Part shown: positions 27,348 through 36,353 of the stretch, piece after piece
Layout of the letters: every line of letters begins with the position of its first letter
How positions within the stretch are numbered: the stretch's first letter is position 1
From: Verrucomicrobiales bacterium
GTDB taxonomy: Bacteria; Verrucomicrobiota; Verrucomicrobiia; Verrucomicrobiales; DEV007
Direction: 5' to 3'
DNA: 64,000 nt
Assembly: GCA_030730365.1 (NCBI GenBank)
Contig: JANQVJ010000005.1
Coordinates: 1-64,000 of the forward strand
The notes under the pieces: model-generated
Databases searched by the model: none
What the model was told of the DNA's origin: nothing
What the model saw: the letters and a program-made list of their open reading frames with translations, nothing else
Translations under genes and position numbers: made by a program

Positions 27348-27815
27348 GCACCCGCCTTTCTCGATCCTTTTCGCGCGTTCTTTTCCAGTCGTCGCTGCGG
27401 TTCTTCGCTTTCTGTCCGGGATGGTAAGTTCTTCTTAGGGCGGGTCTATCTGGCCTTTGATGCGGATCAGTTCCTGGGGCGACGGACCGTGAGCGCGATC
27501 CCTTGAGATGCGGGCAGGCTAACCGCCGCGGGTGGTGTGCTATCTTTCGGGACGATGGTTGGACTAAAAAAATTCGTAACCGGTCGTCTCGTCGAATTCG
27601 TTATTAGTGATCACAAGGCCGCCGTAGGTCGTCTCGTCAACTCTCCCTTGCCGCGGCCGGGGATGCCCGACGCCGCATCAATTTTAAGGGCGCTCGTCCC
27701 GTCTGGCGCGGGTGGCCGGTCGTGATTCACGGGAGAAGCCTTCGTTTTTAGAAAGTAGGGCTCGGGTGATTCATCCTGCTTGCCAAGGCGGCAGGTGCGG
27801 TGCCAACGTCTCCGC

Positions 27816-28664
27816 ATGCGTTACTCTGCTTTCTCCTGCATTTGTGCCTTCGTCTTTCTCTTCGTGAGCAATACTGTTAAGGCGCAGGAAAACACTCCTT
27901 ACTTCGAGATGGTCTACCGCACGGAGGCTCCCGAACTGCTCATGCGGATCTACCGCCCTGTTGCCTGGAAGGCAGAGGACAGCCGCCCGGCGATCGTTTT
28001 CTTTTTCGGTGGTGGTTGGAAATCAGGGACTCCCGATCAGTTTGACCCGCATTGCCGGAGGTTGAGCGAGCTGGGTTTCGTGGCGATGGCAGCCGAATAT
28101 CGGATACAGTCGAAGCATCAATCGACGCCGCTCGGATCCTTCGAGGATGCCAAGGCGGCCATTCGTTGGGTGAGGGAAAATGCCGCGACTTTCGGGATTA
28201 ATCCCGAGCGGATCGCCGCCGGCGGGGGATCTGCCGGTGGTCATCTCGCCACGGCCGTGGCGGTCTGTGACTCGAGTGTGCTCTCCGACACGCGCGATAC
28301 CCCTGATGCTATTGTTGCCTTCAATCCGGCTCTGAATCTTCTCGTTCCCAAGGTTGAGGAAGTCTGGGGAACGGAGATATACGAGCAACTGGAGGCAATC
28401 TCGCCAATGCAGAATCTCGCCGCAGGACATCCGCCGATGATCATTTTCCACGGTGAGGCAGACTCCACAGTGTCCTATGCCTCGGCAGTGTCCTATGCGG
28501 CGGAGGCGAAGTCTCTCGGTGTCGATCCTGCCCCGATCCTCATCGGTTATCCGGGGAAAGAGCACGGATTTTTCAACTTTGGCAGGAACGGCGGGGCTGA
28601 CTATGAGGATACCGTTTCCCGCATGATCGGCTTTTTCCGCACTCTCGGCTGGTTGACACAATGA
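27816..28664 (+). CDS. Secreted alpha/beta-hydrolase esterase
   Basis: This 282-residue protein has a signal peptide (MRYSAFSCICAFVFLFVSNTVKAQ) and is therefore exported. It belongs to the BD-FAE/acetyl-esterase side of the alpha/beta-hydrolases: oxyanion region FFFGGGWKSG, nucleophile elbow AAGGGSAGGHLATA with the catalytic Ser, and a late FHGEADSTVSYASA (Asp) and KEHGFFNFG (His) that complete the triad. It probably removes acetyl or feruloyl-type esters from polysaccharides or hydrolyses small esters. ATG 27816 was preferred over 27780 because it gives the signal peptide. It is a single gene unit. Confidence 0.87.
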   Translation: MRYSAFSCICAFVFLFVSNTVKAQENTPYFEMVYRTEAPELLMRIYRPVAWKAEDSRPAIVFFFGGGWKSGTPDQFDPHCRRLSELGFVAMAAEYRIQSKHQSTPLGSFEDAKAAIRWVRENAATFGINPERIAAGGGSAGGHLATAVAVCDSSVLSDTRDTPDAIVAFNPALNLLVPKVEEVWGTEIYEQLEAISPMQNLAAGHPPMIIFHGEADSTVSYASAVSYAAEAKSLGVDPAPILIGYPGKEHGFFNFGRNGGADYEDTVSRMIGFFRTLGWLTQ

Positions 28665-28777
28665 GGGGGGAGAAGTGGGTCGGGGAGCCCGACAGCCTCC
28701 CGGTGACGTAAATTTCAGTTCCGTTCCTTTACGGAAGGAGTAAAATTCCGCGGTTCCGATTCCTCTCAATACCAGAC

Positions 28778-29485
28778 ATGAACGAAATGGCACAGACCGG
28801 TAGCGGCAATCTTTTTTACATCATCATTACCGTGGGCACGATGCTCGTGAGCAAGTGGGTGGGCTCCATGTTGCAGCGGCGGTTCACCGAGTATTCGATG
28901 CGGTCGATCCCGATGTCGGGAGCCGAGGTTGCGGAAAAAATGCTGCGGGACAACGGGATCAGCGACGTCCAGGTGATCTCGACTCCCGGTCAGCTCACCG
29001 ATCACTACAACCCGCTCAAGAAGACGGTCAATCTCAGCGAAGTCGTCTTCCACGAGCGCAATGTCGCCGCCGCGGCGGTCGCCGCCCACGAGTGCGGTCA
29101 CGCGGTCCAGCACGCGCGTGCTTACGGGGCTTTGAAAATGCGCTCGGCTCTTGTCCCGATCGTAAATCTTTCCAGCAAGTTCATGAACTGGGTTCTCCTC
29201 GCGGGGCTTTTCATGGCCGCCTCGGGCAACACGACAGTCCTTTTCATTGGAGTGATCCTCTTCGCCACGACGACTCTTTTTTCCGTCATCACTCTCCCGG
29301 TCGAGTTCGATGCGAGCCGACGCGCCCTCGCCTGGCTCGACCAATCGCACTCGCTCGCGGGGCTCGATCACGACAAGGCGAAAAACGCGCTCTTCTGGGC
29401 GGCGATGACTTACACGGTTGCCGCGATCGCCTCGATCGGCCAACTCCTCTATTACGTCATGCGGCTCCTGGCGGCGCGGCGCTGA
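28778..29485 (+). CDS. YugP-type zinc metallopeptidase (Zn_peptidase_2)
   Basis: This 235-residue membrane protein has the zinc motif HECGH in AAHECGHAVQHARAYG (about residue 105). An N-terminal helix (IIITVGTMLVSKWVGSML) and two to three hydrophobic helices follow the active site, including FMNWVLLAGLFMA and a final TYTVAAIASIGQLLYYVM. The segment DHYNPLKKTVNLSEVVF matches the family substrate-side strand. This family acts at the inner membrane, with poorly known targets. It is transcribed towards phoR, ending 21 bases from it, so the genes are convergent. Confidence 0.9.
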   Translation: MNEMAQTGSGNLFYIIITVGTMLVSKWVGSMLQRRFTEYSMRSIPMSGAEVAEKMLRDNGISDVQVISTPGQLTDHYNPLKKTVNLSEVVFHERNVAAAAVAAHECGHAVQHARAYGALKMRSALVPIVNLSSKFMNWVLLAGLFMAASGNTTVLFIGVILFATTTLFSVITLPVEFDASRRALAWLDQSHSLAGLDHDKAKNALFWAAMTYTVAAIASIGQLLYYVMRLLAARR

Positions 29486-29506
29486 TAAGAGGAAATCGGA
29501 GCGGCG

Positions 29507-30859
29507 TCAGCCTTGCTCGTCTTTCGATTCGCGACCGAGCGGGAGATCTGAAGCTTTAGTTGCGGGAGGCAAGGAGACCGAGATGGTGAAGGCAGTCTTG
29601 ACGCCGGGTTGGCTTTCCACCTCTATCTTCCCGTGATGCGCTTCGACCGCTCGCTTTACGATGGAGAGACCGAGCCCGGTCCCTTTCACCTGGGATTGAG
29701 CATGGTGCTTCTGCACCCGGTAGAAGCGTTTGAAGATGAGAGGTAGATCCGCAGCCGGGATGCCGATGCCGTCGTCCGCGATGGTGACGAAATAGCGTCC
29801 ACTCTCGATACGGAAAGTAACGTTGATTTTTAAACCCGGCTCGGGATTTTCCTTTAGGGCATTCTCGATGAGATTGAAGAAAATCTGATCCCAGTAAAAG
29901 CGGTCGCCGATGAGCATCCAACTTTCGTTTGGGTCCGCCTTCACGATGACCCGGGCGTGCTTTTGCTCGATAATGGGCATGAGTTGGCTGATCATGTCGT
30001 CGAGTGAGTCGCGCAGATCAAAACGTTCGCACTTGAGCAGATCGGCTGCGCTTTCGAGCTTGGAAATGGTCAGCATGTCCTCGACGATTCGGGCAATGCG
30101 CTCGCCGTGCTTACGCATCGTGCGGATGGCGCGGCGGTAAAGCGCCTGGCTGAGATCGACCTCGGTGTCGTCCATCGTCTCGAGGTAGCCGTTGATAATA
30201 GAGAGCGGGGTCCGCAGTTCGTGCGAGGCGTTCGCGACAAAGTCGCGACGGATCTGCTCGGTCTCGAGCTGTCGCGAGATGTCCTTCATGAGCAGCCAGG
30301 AGCCGGTGTTCTCCGCGCTGCCACCGAAAGTGAGCGGCTCAGCCTCGACCAGGAGCGCGATTTCGCGAAATCCTTTTTTCGTGTCGCTGTGGACCCTTAA
30401 TGAGAGGTTGTCCGAGGCTTTCGCCCCGATCTCTTCGGCGAGACTCAGGGTATCGTAAACACGGTGGTCACGGCAGACGTCGAGAAAGGCTCTGGCGCGG
30501 TAGGGTTGATCACTGGGGAAGAGGAGTTGCGCGGCCCGGTTGACGAAGCGGATCTCCCGGTTGCGGTCGAGAATGAAAATCGCGTCTTTGATTTCATTGA
30601 GGAGTGCTTCCTGGAATTCCCGCTGTCGCCGCTCCGAGTCACGGACGAGGGCCGCCTCGCTAACGGTGTTGCCGACTGCCTTGCAGAGCAGGGCTAGTTC
30701 CCCCTGCGCGGTCGAAGGCGTCAGGGTGAGATTAAGTTCATCTGCCCCGGCAGTAAGCGCAATGGCCAATTCGCGGACGCCCTTGCGGAGACGCAGGAAC
30801 CTCAACGCGAAGTAAAACGCGAGAGCCGAGAGGATGAGAATCGGGAAAGGGGCGTCCAA
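29507..30859 (-). CDS. phoR: PhoR-type sensor histidine kinase
   Basis: This roughly 450-residue membrane kinase phosphorylates the response regulator encoded just upstream. One N-terminal membrane helix (FPILILSALAFYFALRF) is followed by a PAS region (about residues 95-200, ILDRNREIRFVNRAAQ). The HisKA box is FVANASHELRTPLSIINGYLE. The HATPase domain has FFNLIENALKENPE, VTIADDGIGIP and KGTGLGLSIVKRAVEAHHG. The track ORF runs back into the phoB gene. The TTG at 30859 is preferred because a GGAG lies eight bases before it and it leaves phoB intact. There is no large periplasmic domain, as in PhoR of phosphate signalling. Confidence 0.87.
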   Translation of the reverse strand: MDAPFPILILSALAFYFALRFLRLRKGVRELAIALTAGADELNLTLTPSTAQGELALLCKAVGNTVSEAALVRDSERRQREFQEALLNEIKDAIFILDRNREIRFVNRAAQLLFPSDQPYRARAFLDVCRDHRVYDTLSLAEEIGAKASDNLSLRVHSDTKKGFREIALLVEAEPLTFGGSAENTGSWLLMKDISRQLETEQIRRDFVANASHELRTPLSIINGYLETMDDTEVDLSQALYRRAIRTMRKHGERIARIVEDMLTISKLESAADLLKCERFDLRDSLDDMISQLMPIIEQKHARVIVKADPNESWMLIGDRFYWDQIFFNLIENALKENPEPGLKINVTFRIESGRYFVTIADDGIGIPAADLPLIFKRFYRVQKHHAQSQVKGTGLGLSIVKRAVEAHHGKIEVESQPGVKTAFTISVSLPPATKASDLPLGRESKDEQG

Positions 30860-30893
30860 GGTTAGGTCTCCACGGTGAGAACGTGAGAGGGGA

Positions 30894-31574
30894 TCACGCT
30901 TCCAGAAAACGATAGCCCACCCCGCGGACAGTTTCGATGGAATTTCCATGCTGTCCGAGTTTTTCCCGGAGCCTTTTGATATGGGTATCAAGCGTGCGAG
31001 TCTGGATGAGGTCGCTGTAGCCCCATACTTTTTTGAGGAGATCGCCACGCTCCTGCGTGATGCCGGGAGATTCGATCATGCTCAGGAGGAGCTTGAACTC
31101 GGTCGAGGTCAGGTCGATCGCGCTGCCTTCGAGGTCCAGCCTCAGGGCATTCTTATCGAGACTGAAAGGACCCGAGACGATCACGCTGCTGCCCCGGTTC
31201 GGGTTCGCCCGTCGCAGGAGATTGCGCACGCGCAACATCAGTTCTTTCGGGCTGAAGGGCTTCGCCATGTAGTCGTCGGCACCAAGCTCGAGCCCGGTGA
31301 TTTTTTCCTCGAGTCTCCCGCGGGCCGTGAGCATGATCACCGGAATGAATTTGGTGCGGGCGTCATCGCGCAAATTACGAAAGACGGTGAGACCATCCAT
31401 CTCCGGCAGCATCAGATCGAGGAGGATGACGTCGGGTCTTCTCTCTCTGGCAATCCGCAGTGCCGTGAGGCCATCCATCGCCTCGAGCAGTTTGTAGTCC
31501 TCCTCCCGCATGAGGGTGACTGATATCAGTTCTCTGATATCTTTTTCATCATCAACGATAAGGATGGTGGGCAT
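30894..31574 (-). CDS. phoB: PhoB-type response regulator
   Basis: This 226-residue OmpR/PhoB-family transcription factor has a receiver domain with acidic pocket VDDEKD, phospho-acceptor Asp in VILLDLMLPEMDG, switch Thr in VIMLTARG and Lys in DDYMAKPFSPKEL. The winged-helix C-terminus has LTSTEFKLLLSMIESPG, a DNA-recognition helix around RTLDTHIKRLREKLG, and the terminal wing SIETVRGVGYRF. It works with the kinase downstream, with only 34 bases between chosen ends. A PHO-box-like site lies upstream, suggesting autoregulation by phosphate limitation. Confidence 0.9.
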   Translation of the reverse strand: MPTILIVDDEKDIRELISVTLMREEDYKLLEAMDGLTALRIARERRPDVILLDLMLPEMDGLTVFRNLRDDARTKFIPVIMLTARGRLEEKITGLELGADDYMAKPFSPKELMLRVRNLLRRANPNRGSSVIVSGPFSLDKNALRLDLEGSAIDLTSTEFKLLLSMIESPGITQERGDLLKKVWGYSDLIQTRTLDTHIKRLREKLGQHGNSIETVRGVGYRFLEA

Positions 31575-31654
31575 GGATTAGTTCGACAGGGGTGGGGAAA
31601 CAGTTTAAACCTCCTAATAGTCAGGCCGCTTTGCCTGATGAAAAGTGAACTGCT

Positions 31655-31672
31655 GTGACAAAGTCGTAACAG
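31655..31672 (-). promoter_or_regulatory. PHO-box-like site upstream of phoB
   Basis: On the minus strand the site reads CTGTTACGACTTTGTCAC, a 7-4-7 arrangement close to the known CTGTCAT-N4-CTGTCAY half-sites (5/7 and 6/7). It lies 81-98 bases before the phoB start codon. Binding by the encoded PhoB would give autoregulation. Confidence 0.5.
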
Positions 31673-31751
31673 TGGAGAGACTTTACATCAGCACTGGAGA
31701 ACGAGACAAATCCGTGTGATTGTTGCGCCATTAAACAAGGAATCCCCCCGG

Positions 31752-32702
31752 ATGGCAATAAAGTCTGACAATACGACGGTGCACGCGAAGCCCAAATCGC
31801 TCCATGTGATTGTGAATCCGGCCCCTTCCCGCCGCATCCCGCTCCTCGCGATCCTCAATCAGGCATTCCGCGATGCCGGGATCCATTGGGATATCTCAAT
31901 CACTCACGGAACCGGTGACGGATCGATGCTCGCCCGCAAGGCTGTCGAGGCCGGCGCAGGTGTGGTGGCGGTCTATGGAGGTGACGGAACTGTCATGGAA
32001 GTGGCGGCGGGACTCGTCGGGACCGACACTCCTATGCTCATTCTCGGTGGAGGCACCGGGAACCTCGTCGCCTCGGAATTGCGGCTCCCGACAAACCTGG
32101 AAAAAGCCTGTGAACTCGTCTGCCGCGACCGGTTTTCGACCCGTCGTATCGACGTTGGCATGATGGGGGATCATCCGTTTCTCCTGCGCGTTGGCTGTGG
32201 GATCGAGGTGGGGGTGGTGCAGGAGGCGACGCGAGAGCTAAAGGACCAGGTCGGAAAATTTGCCTACGTCTGGGCCGGGATTAAAACCCTGCAGGAAATC
32301 CCCGAGGCTGACTACGAAATTATTCTCGACGGGAAAGAGACGATCCGGGCGACCGGTTTCGCCTGCATTGTGGCCAATGCCGGAACCGTGGGGATGGGGC
32401 GGCTCACGCTTGCGCCCGAAATCGATGTAAATGACGGTCGACTCGATGTCTTCTTGTTAAAGAGAGCCAATCTCGATGTCATTGTCCAGATGGCGAGGAA
32501 AATGACAGGGCTCGACCGTTTCCTCCGGGACGAAGAGCCCGCGCTAGATGCTTCGGAAGCGGTGACCCACTGGACGGTCGAGTCCGTCGAGATTCGGACG
32601 AATCCCGTGCTCGATATTCAGGTCGATGGCGACGTCGTCGCGAAGACACCCCAGTTGATTCGGGTGCTGCCGTCCGCCCTGAGCGTGGTCGTTCCAGAGT
32701 AA
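31752..32702 (+). CDS. Diacylglycerol/lipid kinase family protein
   Basis: This 316-residue protein belongs to the DAGK catalytic family (YegS/DgkB-like), which phosphorylates lipid alcohols with ATP. The nucleotide-binding motif GGDGTVMEVA (about residue 80) and GGGTGNLVASEL are conserved. An N-terminal VIVNPAPSRR matches the family's VNPxSG-type start, although it is altered. The C-terminal beta-sandwich includes ANAGTVGMGRLTLAP and DGRLDVFLLK. The ATG at 31752 follows AAGGA by about 10 bases. It precedes murG by 122 bases, so lipid recycling with the cell-wall cluster is an inference only. Confidence 0.85.
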   Translation: MAIKSDNTTVHAKPKSLHVIVNPAPSRRIPLLAILNQAFRDAGIHWDISITHGTGDGSMLARKAVEAGAGVVAVYGGDGTVMEVAAGLVGTDTPMLILGGGTGNLVASELRLPTNLEKACELVCRDRFSTRRIDVGMMGDHPFLLRVGCGIEVGVVQEATRELKDQVGKFAYVWAGIKTLQEIPEADYEIILDGKETIRATGFACIVANAGTVGMGRLTLAPEIDVNDGRLDVFLLKRANLDVIVQMARKMTGLDRFLRDEEPALDASEAVTHWTVESVEIRTNPVLDIQVDGDVVAKTPQLIRVLPSALSVVVPE

Positions 32703-32824
32703 TTCTTTCGCCTCGGTGCCAGATCAGAGCTTGTGTTTTCATTCCGCGGGGAAAAAATGTGACCTTTCTTGAGTTCAATAAGTTGAAATTAGAATGAATT
32801 CACGCAAGATCTGATACTTACCAA

Positions 32825-33931
32825 ATGTTAACTATTTCCGAGAAACGTCTCGTTATTGCCTGCGGCGGGACGGGTGGGCATCTTTTCCCCGGCATCGCCG
32901 TGGCCGAGGCGTGGACCCGGCAGGGCGGGGAGGTTCTCCTTTTGATTTCGGAGAAGCAGATCGATACTCTCGCGACCGAGGGCTATGACCATCTCCGTTT
33001 CGAAAAGATGCCTTCGATCGCGATGCCAGGGCTCTTTTCAGTGGAAATGCCGGGTTTTCTCCTCGCCTTCTTTCGTTCGCTGAGGGCTTGTCGACGGTTG
33101 TTGAAGGACTTTCGGGCCGATGCCGTTCTCGGGATGGGTGGTTTCACCTCAGCGGCCCCTCTGGCGGCCGGTAAAATGGCGGGCCTGCCGACGTTCATTC
33201 ACGAATCAAACGCCATTCCCGGTAAGGCCAACCGGCTCAACGCCGTCTTTTCCCGTGCGGTTCTTGTCGGGTTCGCCGAGTGCGCGCCTCACTTTGGAAA
33301 AGGGAAGCCGGTCGAATTCGTCGGGACCCCGTTGCGCCCCTCACTGACGAATCGTCCTTCACGAGAGGAGTCTCTGGCCCGGTTCGGGCTCGATCCCTCA
33401 AAAAAGACGGTCATGGTGATGGGGGGAAGCCAGGGCGCGCGCCGGGTCAATGAACTGGTCGCCGCCAGCCTGCCGGCCTTTGCCGGGGCTGGAATTCAGG
33501 TCTTACACATCAGTGGTCCCGGAGATTACGAACTCGTCAAGCCGGCCTATGACGCCTCTCCCTCGGCCGGGGTCCTGCGTGATTTTTGCAGCGAGATTCA
33601 GTATGCTTATGCCGCGGCCGATCTCGCTGTCTGTCGCTCAGGTGCGTCGACGCTGACAGAACTGGGTTATTTTGAAATACCCTCGGTCTTAATCCCGTAT
33701 CCCTTTGCGGCGGATGATCATCAGATGAGCAACGCCAAGATCTTTTCCGTTCCCGGAGCCGCCGAATTGTGGCCCCAGGGTGAGTTGGATGAAGAAAGTT
33801 TTTCGGATAAAATACTAAGCTTAATCAATGATTATGAAAGACTTGCAGATATGAAGGTGGCGTCTGAGGGGATGGCCGTGCCGGATGCGTCGGGGCGCGT
33901 TTGCGAAGTTGTCGCTGCCGCATTGGTCTGA
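32825..33931 (+). CDS. murG: Lipid II-forming GlcNAc transferase
   Basis: This 368-residue GT-B enzyme adds GlcNAc to lipid I to give lipid II at the inner face of the membrane. The N-terminal glycine loop is ACGGTGGHLFPGIAVAEAW, with FIHESNAIPGKANR in the acceptor region. The C-terminal donor site has VMVMGGSQGARRVNELV, CRSGASTLTELGYFEIPSVLIPYPFAADDHQ. It is the first gene of the murG-murCB-ddl-ftsQ-ftsA-ftsZ block. Confidence 0.93.
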   Translation: MLTISEKRLVIACGGTGGHLFPGIAVAEAWTRQGGEVLLLISEKQIDTLATEGYDHLRFEKMPSIAMPGLFSVEMPGFLLAFFRSLRACRRLLKDFRADAVLGMGGFTSAAPLAAGKMAGLPTFIHESNAIPGKANRLNAVFSRAVLVGFAECAPHFGKGKPVEFVGTPLRPSLTNRPSREESLARFGLDPSKKTVMVMGGSQGARRVNELVAASLPAFAGAGIQVLHISGPGDYELVKPAYDASPSAGVLRDFCSEIQYAYAAADLAVCRSGASTLTELGYFEIPSVLIPYPFAADDHQMSNAKIFSVPGAAELWPQGELDEESFSDKILSLINDYERLADMKVASEGMAVPDASGRVCEVVAAALV

Positions 33932-33977
33932 CCCGGAGGATACCCTGTAATATAGAATTTCTGATTACCACCGATAC

Positions 33978-36290
33978 ATGAGTGACCTTTGCAAGGAATG
34001 GGGGAGGCGATTTGCAGGCCGTGAGGATCGTCTCCGCGTCCATCTCATCGGAGTGGCGGGCTCCGGCATGAGCGGACTTGGCTCGCTTCTTCTGGGTCTC
34101 GGGCATCGTGTCTCCGGGTCCGACCGGGTGACTTCGCGAGAGACCGGGCGTCTCGAAAAGGCCGGGCTTGCTTTTTCCAGTCCGCACTCTGCCGAAGCAG
34201 TCGCCGATGCTGATGTGGTCGTCTATTCCAGTGCGATCAAGCCCGGGAATGCCGCCTTCGACGAGGCGATCCGACGCGGAATCCCGCTCCTGCGCCGCGC
34301 CGAAGCACTCTCGGCCATCATGCAGGGCAAAAAGGGCATCGTCGTCGCGGGCACTCATGGCAAGACGACGACTTCCTCTCTCGCGGCTCATGTCCTCAAG
34401 GTTGGGGCGAAATCCCCCTCGCATTATGTCGGAGCCGAGATCCCCATCCTCGGGACCAACGCTAACTGGGACGAGAAAGGGGAATATTTCGTCGCCGAAG
34501 GCGATGAGAGCGACGGGACACTGGTGAATTTCCACTCCGAACACGCCATTTTGCTGAATGTCGAAGCCGAGCACCTCGATTTTTACGAGGGAATTGACGC
34601 CATTTGCGCCGTATTCAGGCAGTTTTGTGATCAAACGGCCGGGAAGATCTTCTACTGCGGTGAGGACACTAATGCTCGTCTCCTCTGCGAAGGAAGACCG
34701 AATGCAGTCAGTTATGGCTGGAGCGATGAGTGTGATTTTTCCGCGACCAATCTGTCCCCGCGGGGGGCGGGGACAGAATTCACGGTGATCTGCCGCGGGC
34801 AGGAGGTCGGGCGTGTCCGACTCGGCATCCCGGGGCGGCATAATGTTCTCAACTCACTCGCTGTGATTGCTTTAGCAACCGAGGTGGGAGTCTCCTTTGA
34901 CCGTATTGACGAGGCCTTGACCTCATTTCGGGGGGCTAAACGACGCTTTGAAATGAAGCGCCATAGCGACCGGGTCACGATCGTCGACGACTACGGGCAT
35001 CATCCCACCGAGATCGCCGCGACGATACAGACGGCACGGTCACAGCATGCGGGGAGGCTCATTTGTCTTTTCCAGCCCCATCGATATTCGAGGACACAAC
35101 TCCTCCGTGATGAGTTCGGCTCTTGTTTCGAAGGCGTCGACGAGCTTTGGGTGACCGATGTTTATGCGGCGAGCGAAGCTCCTATCCCGGGCATTTCGGG
35201 ACAAACTATTGTTGATGCGGTCCTCGAACACGGAGAGGTGGAGAAAGTCACCTTCCACCCTCTTCTGGCTACTCTGCATCTCGCCGTGGGCGGCAAACTT
35301 GAGCCCGGCGACTGGGTTATTACGCTGGGAGCGGGAAATATTCACGAGGTCGGATCTCGTCTCGCGAGAGATCTGGCGGCACTTGATATTCTGACCGGAG
35401 CTCTCGGTGAATCCGGCGGCATCACGCGCCTCTACGAGCCAATGCGTCGGCACACAACGATGAAGGTGGGTGGCCCCGCCCAGTTCTGGATCGAGCCGAC
35501 TACTGTTGACGGCCTTGCCCGGGTCGTGAAACATTGCACCGACAGCGGCACGCCGCTGCGGGTGATCGGACGAGGTTCGAACCTCCTCGTTCGCGATGGA
35601 GGAATTCCAGGGGTTGTCGCAAATCCTGTGAAAGGGGAATTTGGAGTGATTCATGTGGAGGGGACTACCATCACGGCCGGCGCCGGGGTCAAATTCAAGG
35701 CGCTCGCCGCCGCCGCACAATCCGCCGGACTTGGGGATTTCGAATGGATGGAGGGCATCCCCGGGAACGTGGGGGGCAGTTTGCGCATGAACGCCGGGGC
35801 GATGGGCTGGGAGACTTTTGATCAGGTCGTCAGTGTCACGATGATCGATGCCGAGGGACAGGTCTCCACCAGGCCGGTCGGGGAGATTCGCCACCACTAC
35901 CGCAATGTCCCCGAACTTGCTCACAACATTGCGGTCGCAGCTGTTTTCAAAGGCACTCCCGCGTCGGATGAGGTCATTGCCGGGCGCATGGCCGCCTCCA
36001 GGGAGAAGCGACGCGCCTCACAACCTGTAGCTGCCAGTGCCGGCTGTATTTTCAAGAATCCCGGTCCGATCGGGGCAGGAAAACTCCTCGACGAGATGGG
36101 CTTGAAAAACTCCGGAGTGGGCGCGGCGAAAGTTAGCGAGGTCCACGGAAATTTCATCGTCAACGACGGCACCGCCACCGCATCTGACGTCCTCGAACTA
36201 ATTGCGAGGATCAAAGAAGCGGCTCTTCGTGATCGTGAGGTCGAGCTGGAAACTGAAGTCCAGATCATCGGCCAGGACGAGCCTGTCTGA
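33978..36290 (+). CDS. murC/murB: MurC-MurB fusion (UDP-MurNAc-Ala ligase and UDP-MurNAc reductase)
   Basis: This 770-residue bifunctional enzyme carries two early steps of peptidoglycan precursor synthesis. The MurC part (about residues 1-470) has HLIGVAGSGMSGLG, the ATP P-loop GTHGKTTTSSLAA and VDDYGHHPTEIAATI. The MurB part (about 480-770) has an FAD-binding GRGSNLLVRDGGIPG, MEGIPGNVGGSLRMNAGAMG and the catalytic-end AGCIFKNP. MurC normally acts after MurB in the pathway, so the gene order in the fusion is reversed, as in other reported fusions. Linkage is continuous without a frame break, and each part is of usual size. It lies 46 bases after murG. Confidence 0.94.
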   Translation: MSDLCKEWGRRFAGREDRLRVHLIGVAGSGMSGLGSLLLGLGHRVSGSDRVTSRETGRLEKAGLAFSSPHSAEAVADADVVVYSSAIKPGNAAFDEAIRRGIPLLRRAEALSAIMQGKKGIVVAGTHGKTTTSSLAAHVLKVGAKSPSHYVGAEIPILGTNANWDEKGEYFVAEGDESDGTLVNFHSEHAILLNVEAEHLDFYEGIDAICAVFRQFCDQTAGKIFYCGEDTNARLLCEGRPNAVSYGWSDECDFSATNLSPRGAGTEFTVICRGQEVGRVRLGIPGRHNVLNSLAVIALATEVGVSFDRIDEALTSFRGAKRRFEMKRHSDRVTIVDDYGHHPTEIAATIQTARSQHAGRLICLFQPHRYSRTQLLRDEFGSCFEGVDELWVTDVYAASEAPIPGISGQTIVDAVLEHGEVEKVTFHPLLATLHLAVGGKLEPGDWVITLGAGNIHEVGSRLARDLAALDILTGALGESGGITRLYEPMRRHTTMKVGGPAQFWIEPTTVDGLARVVKHCTDSGTPLRVIGRGSNLLVRDGGIPGVVANPVKGEFGVIHVEGTTITAGAGVKFKALAAAAQSAGLGDFEWMEGIPGNVGGSLRMNAGAMGWETFDQVVSVTMIDAEGQVSTRPVGEIRHHYRNVPELAHNIAVAAVFKGTPASDEVIAGRMAASREKRRASQPVAASAGCIFKNPGPIGAGKLLDEMGLKNSGVGAAKVSEVHGNFIVNDGTATASDVLELIARIKEAALRDREVELETEVQIIGQDEPV

Positions 36291-36353
36291 TCTATATCGT
36301 GTGGGATTAGCCCCCATTTACTCTCTCATTTAACCCTGTTTGCCCCGTTTTTC

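Larger units (their letters stand above)
27137..27815. other. Long gene-poor gap with repeat and AT-rich tract
   Basis: The gap between the DUF1501 terminator and the esterase gene holds one 60-base dispersed repeat (27194-27253) and a strongly AT-rich tract at 27281-27347. It also has a 12-base direct repeat GGTCGTCTCGTC at 27582 and 27627. ORF 27537-27725 has no recognisable domain and spans that repeat, so it was not accepted as a gene. Confidence 0.5.

Noticed and set aside
27537-27725. Plus-strand ORF in the gap after the first DUF1501 gene
   Set aside because: It overlaps the 12-base direct repeat and has neither a ribosome site nor a recognisable domain.
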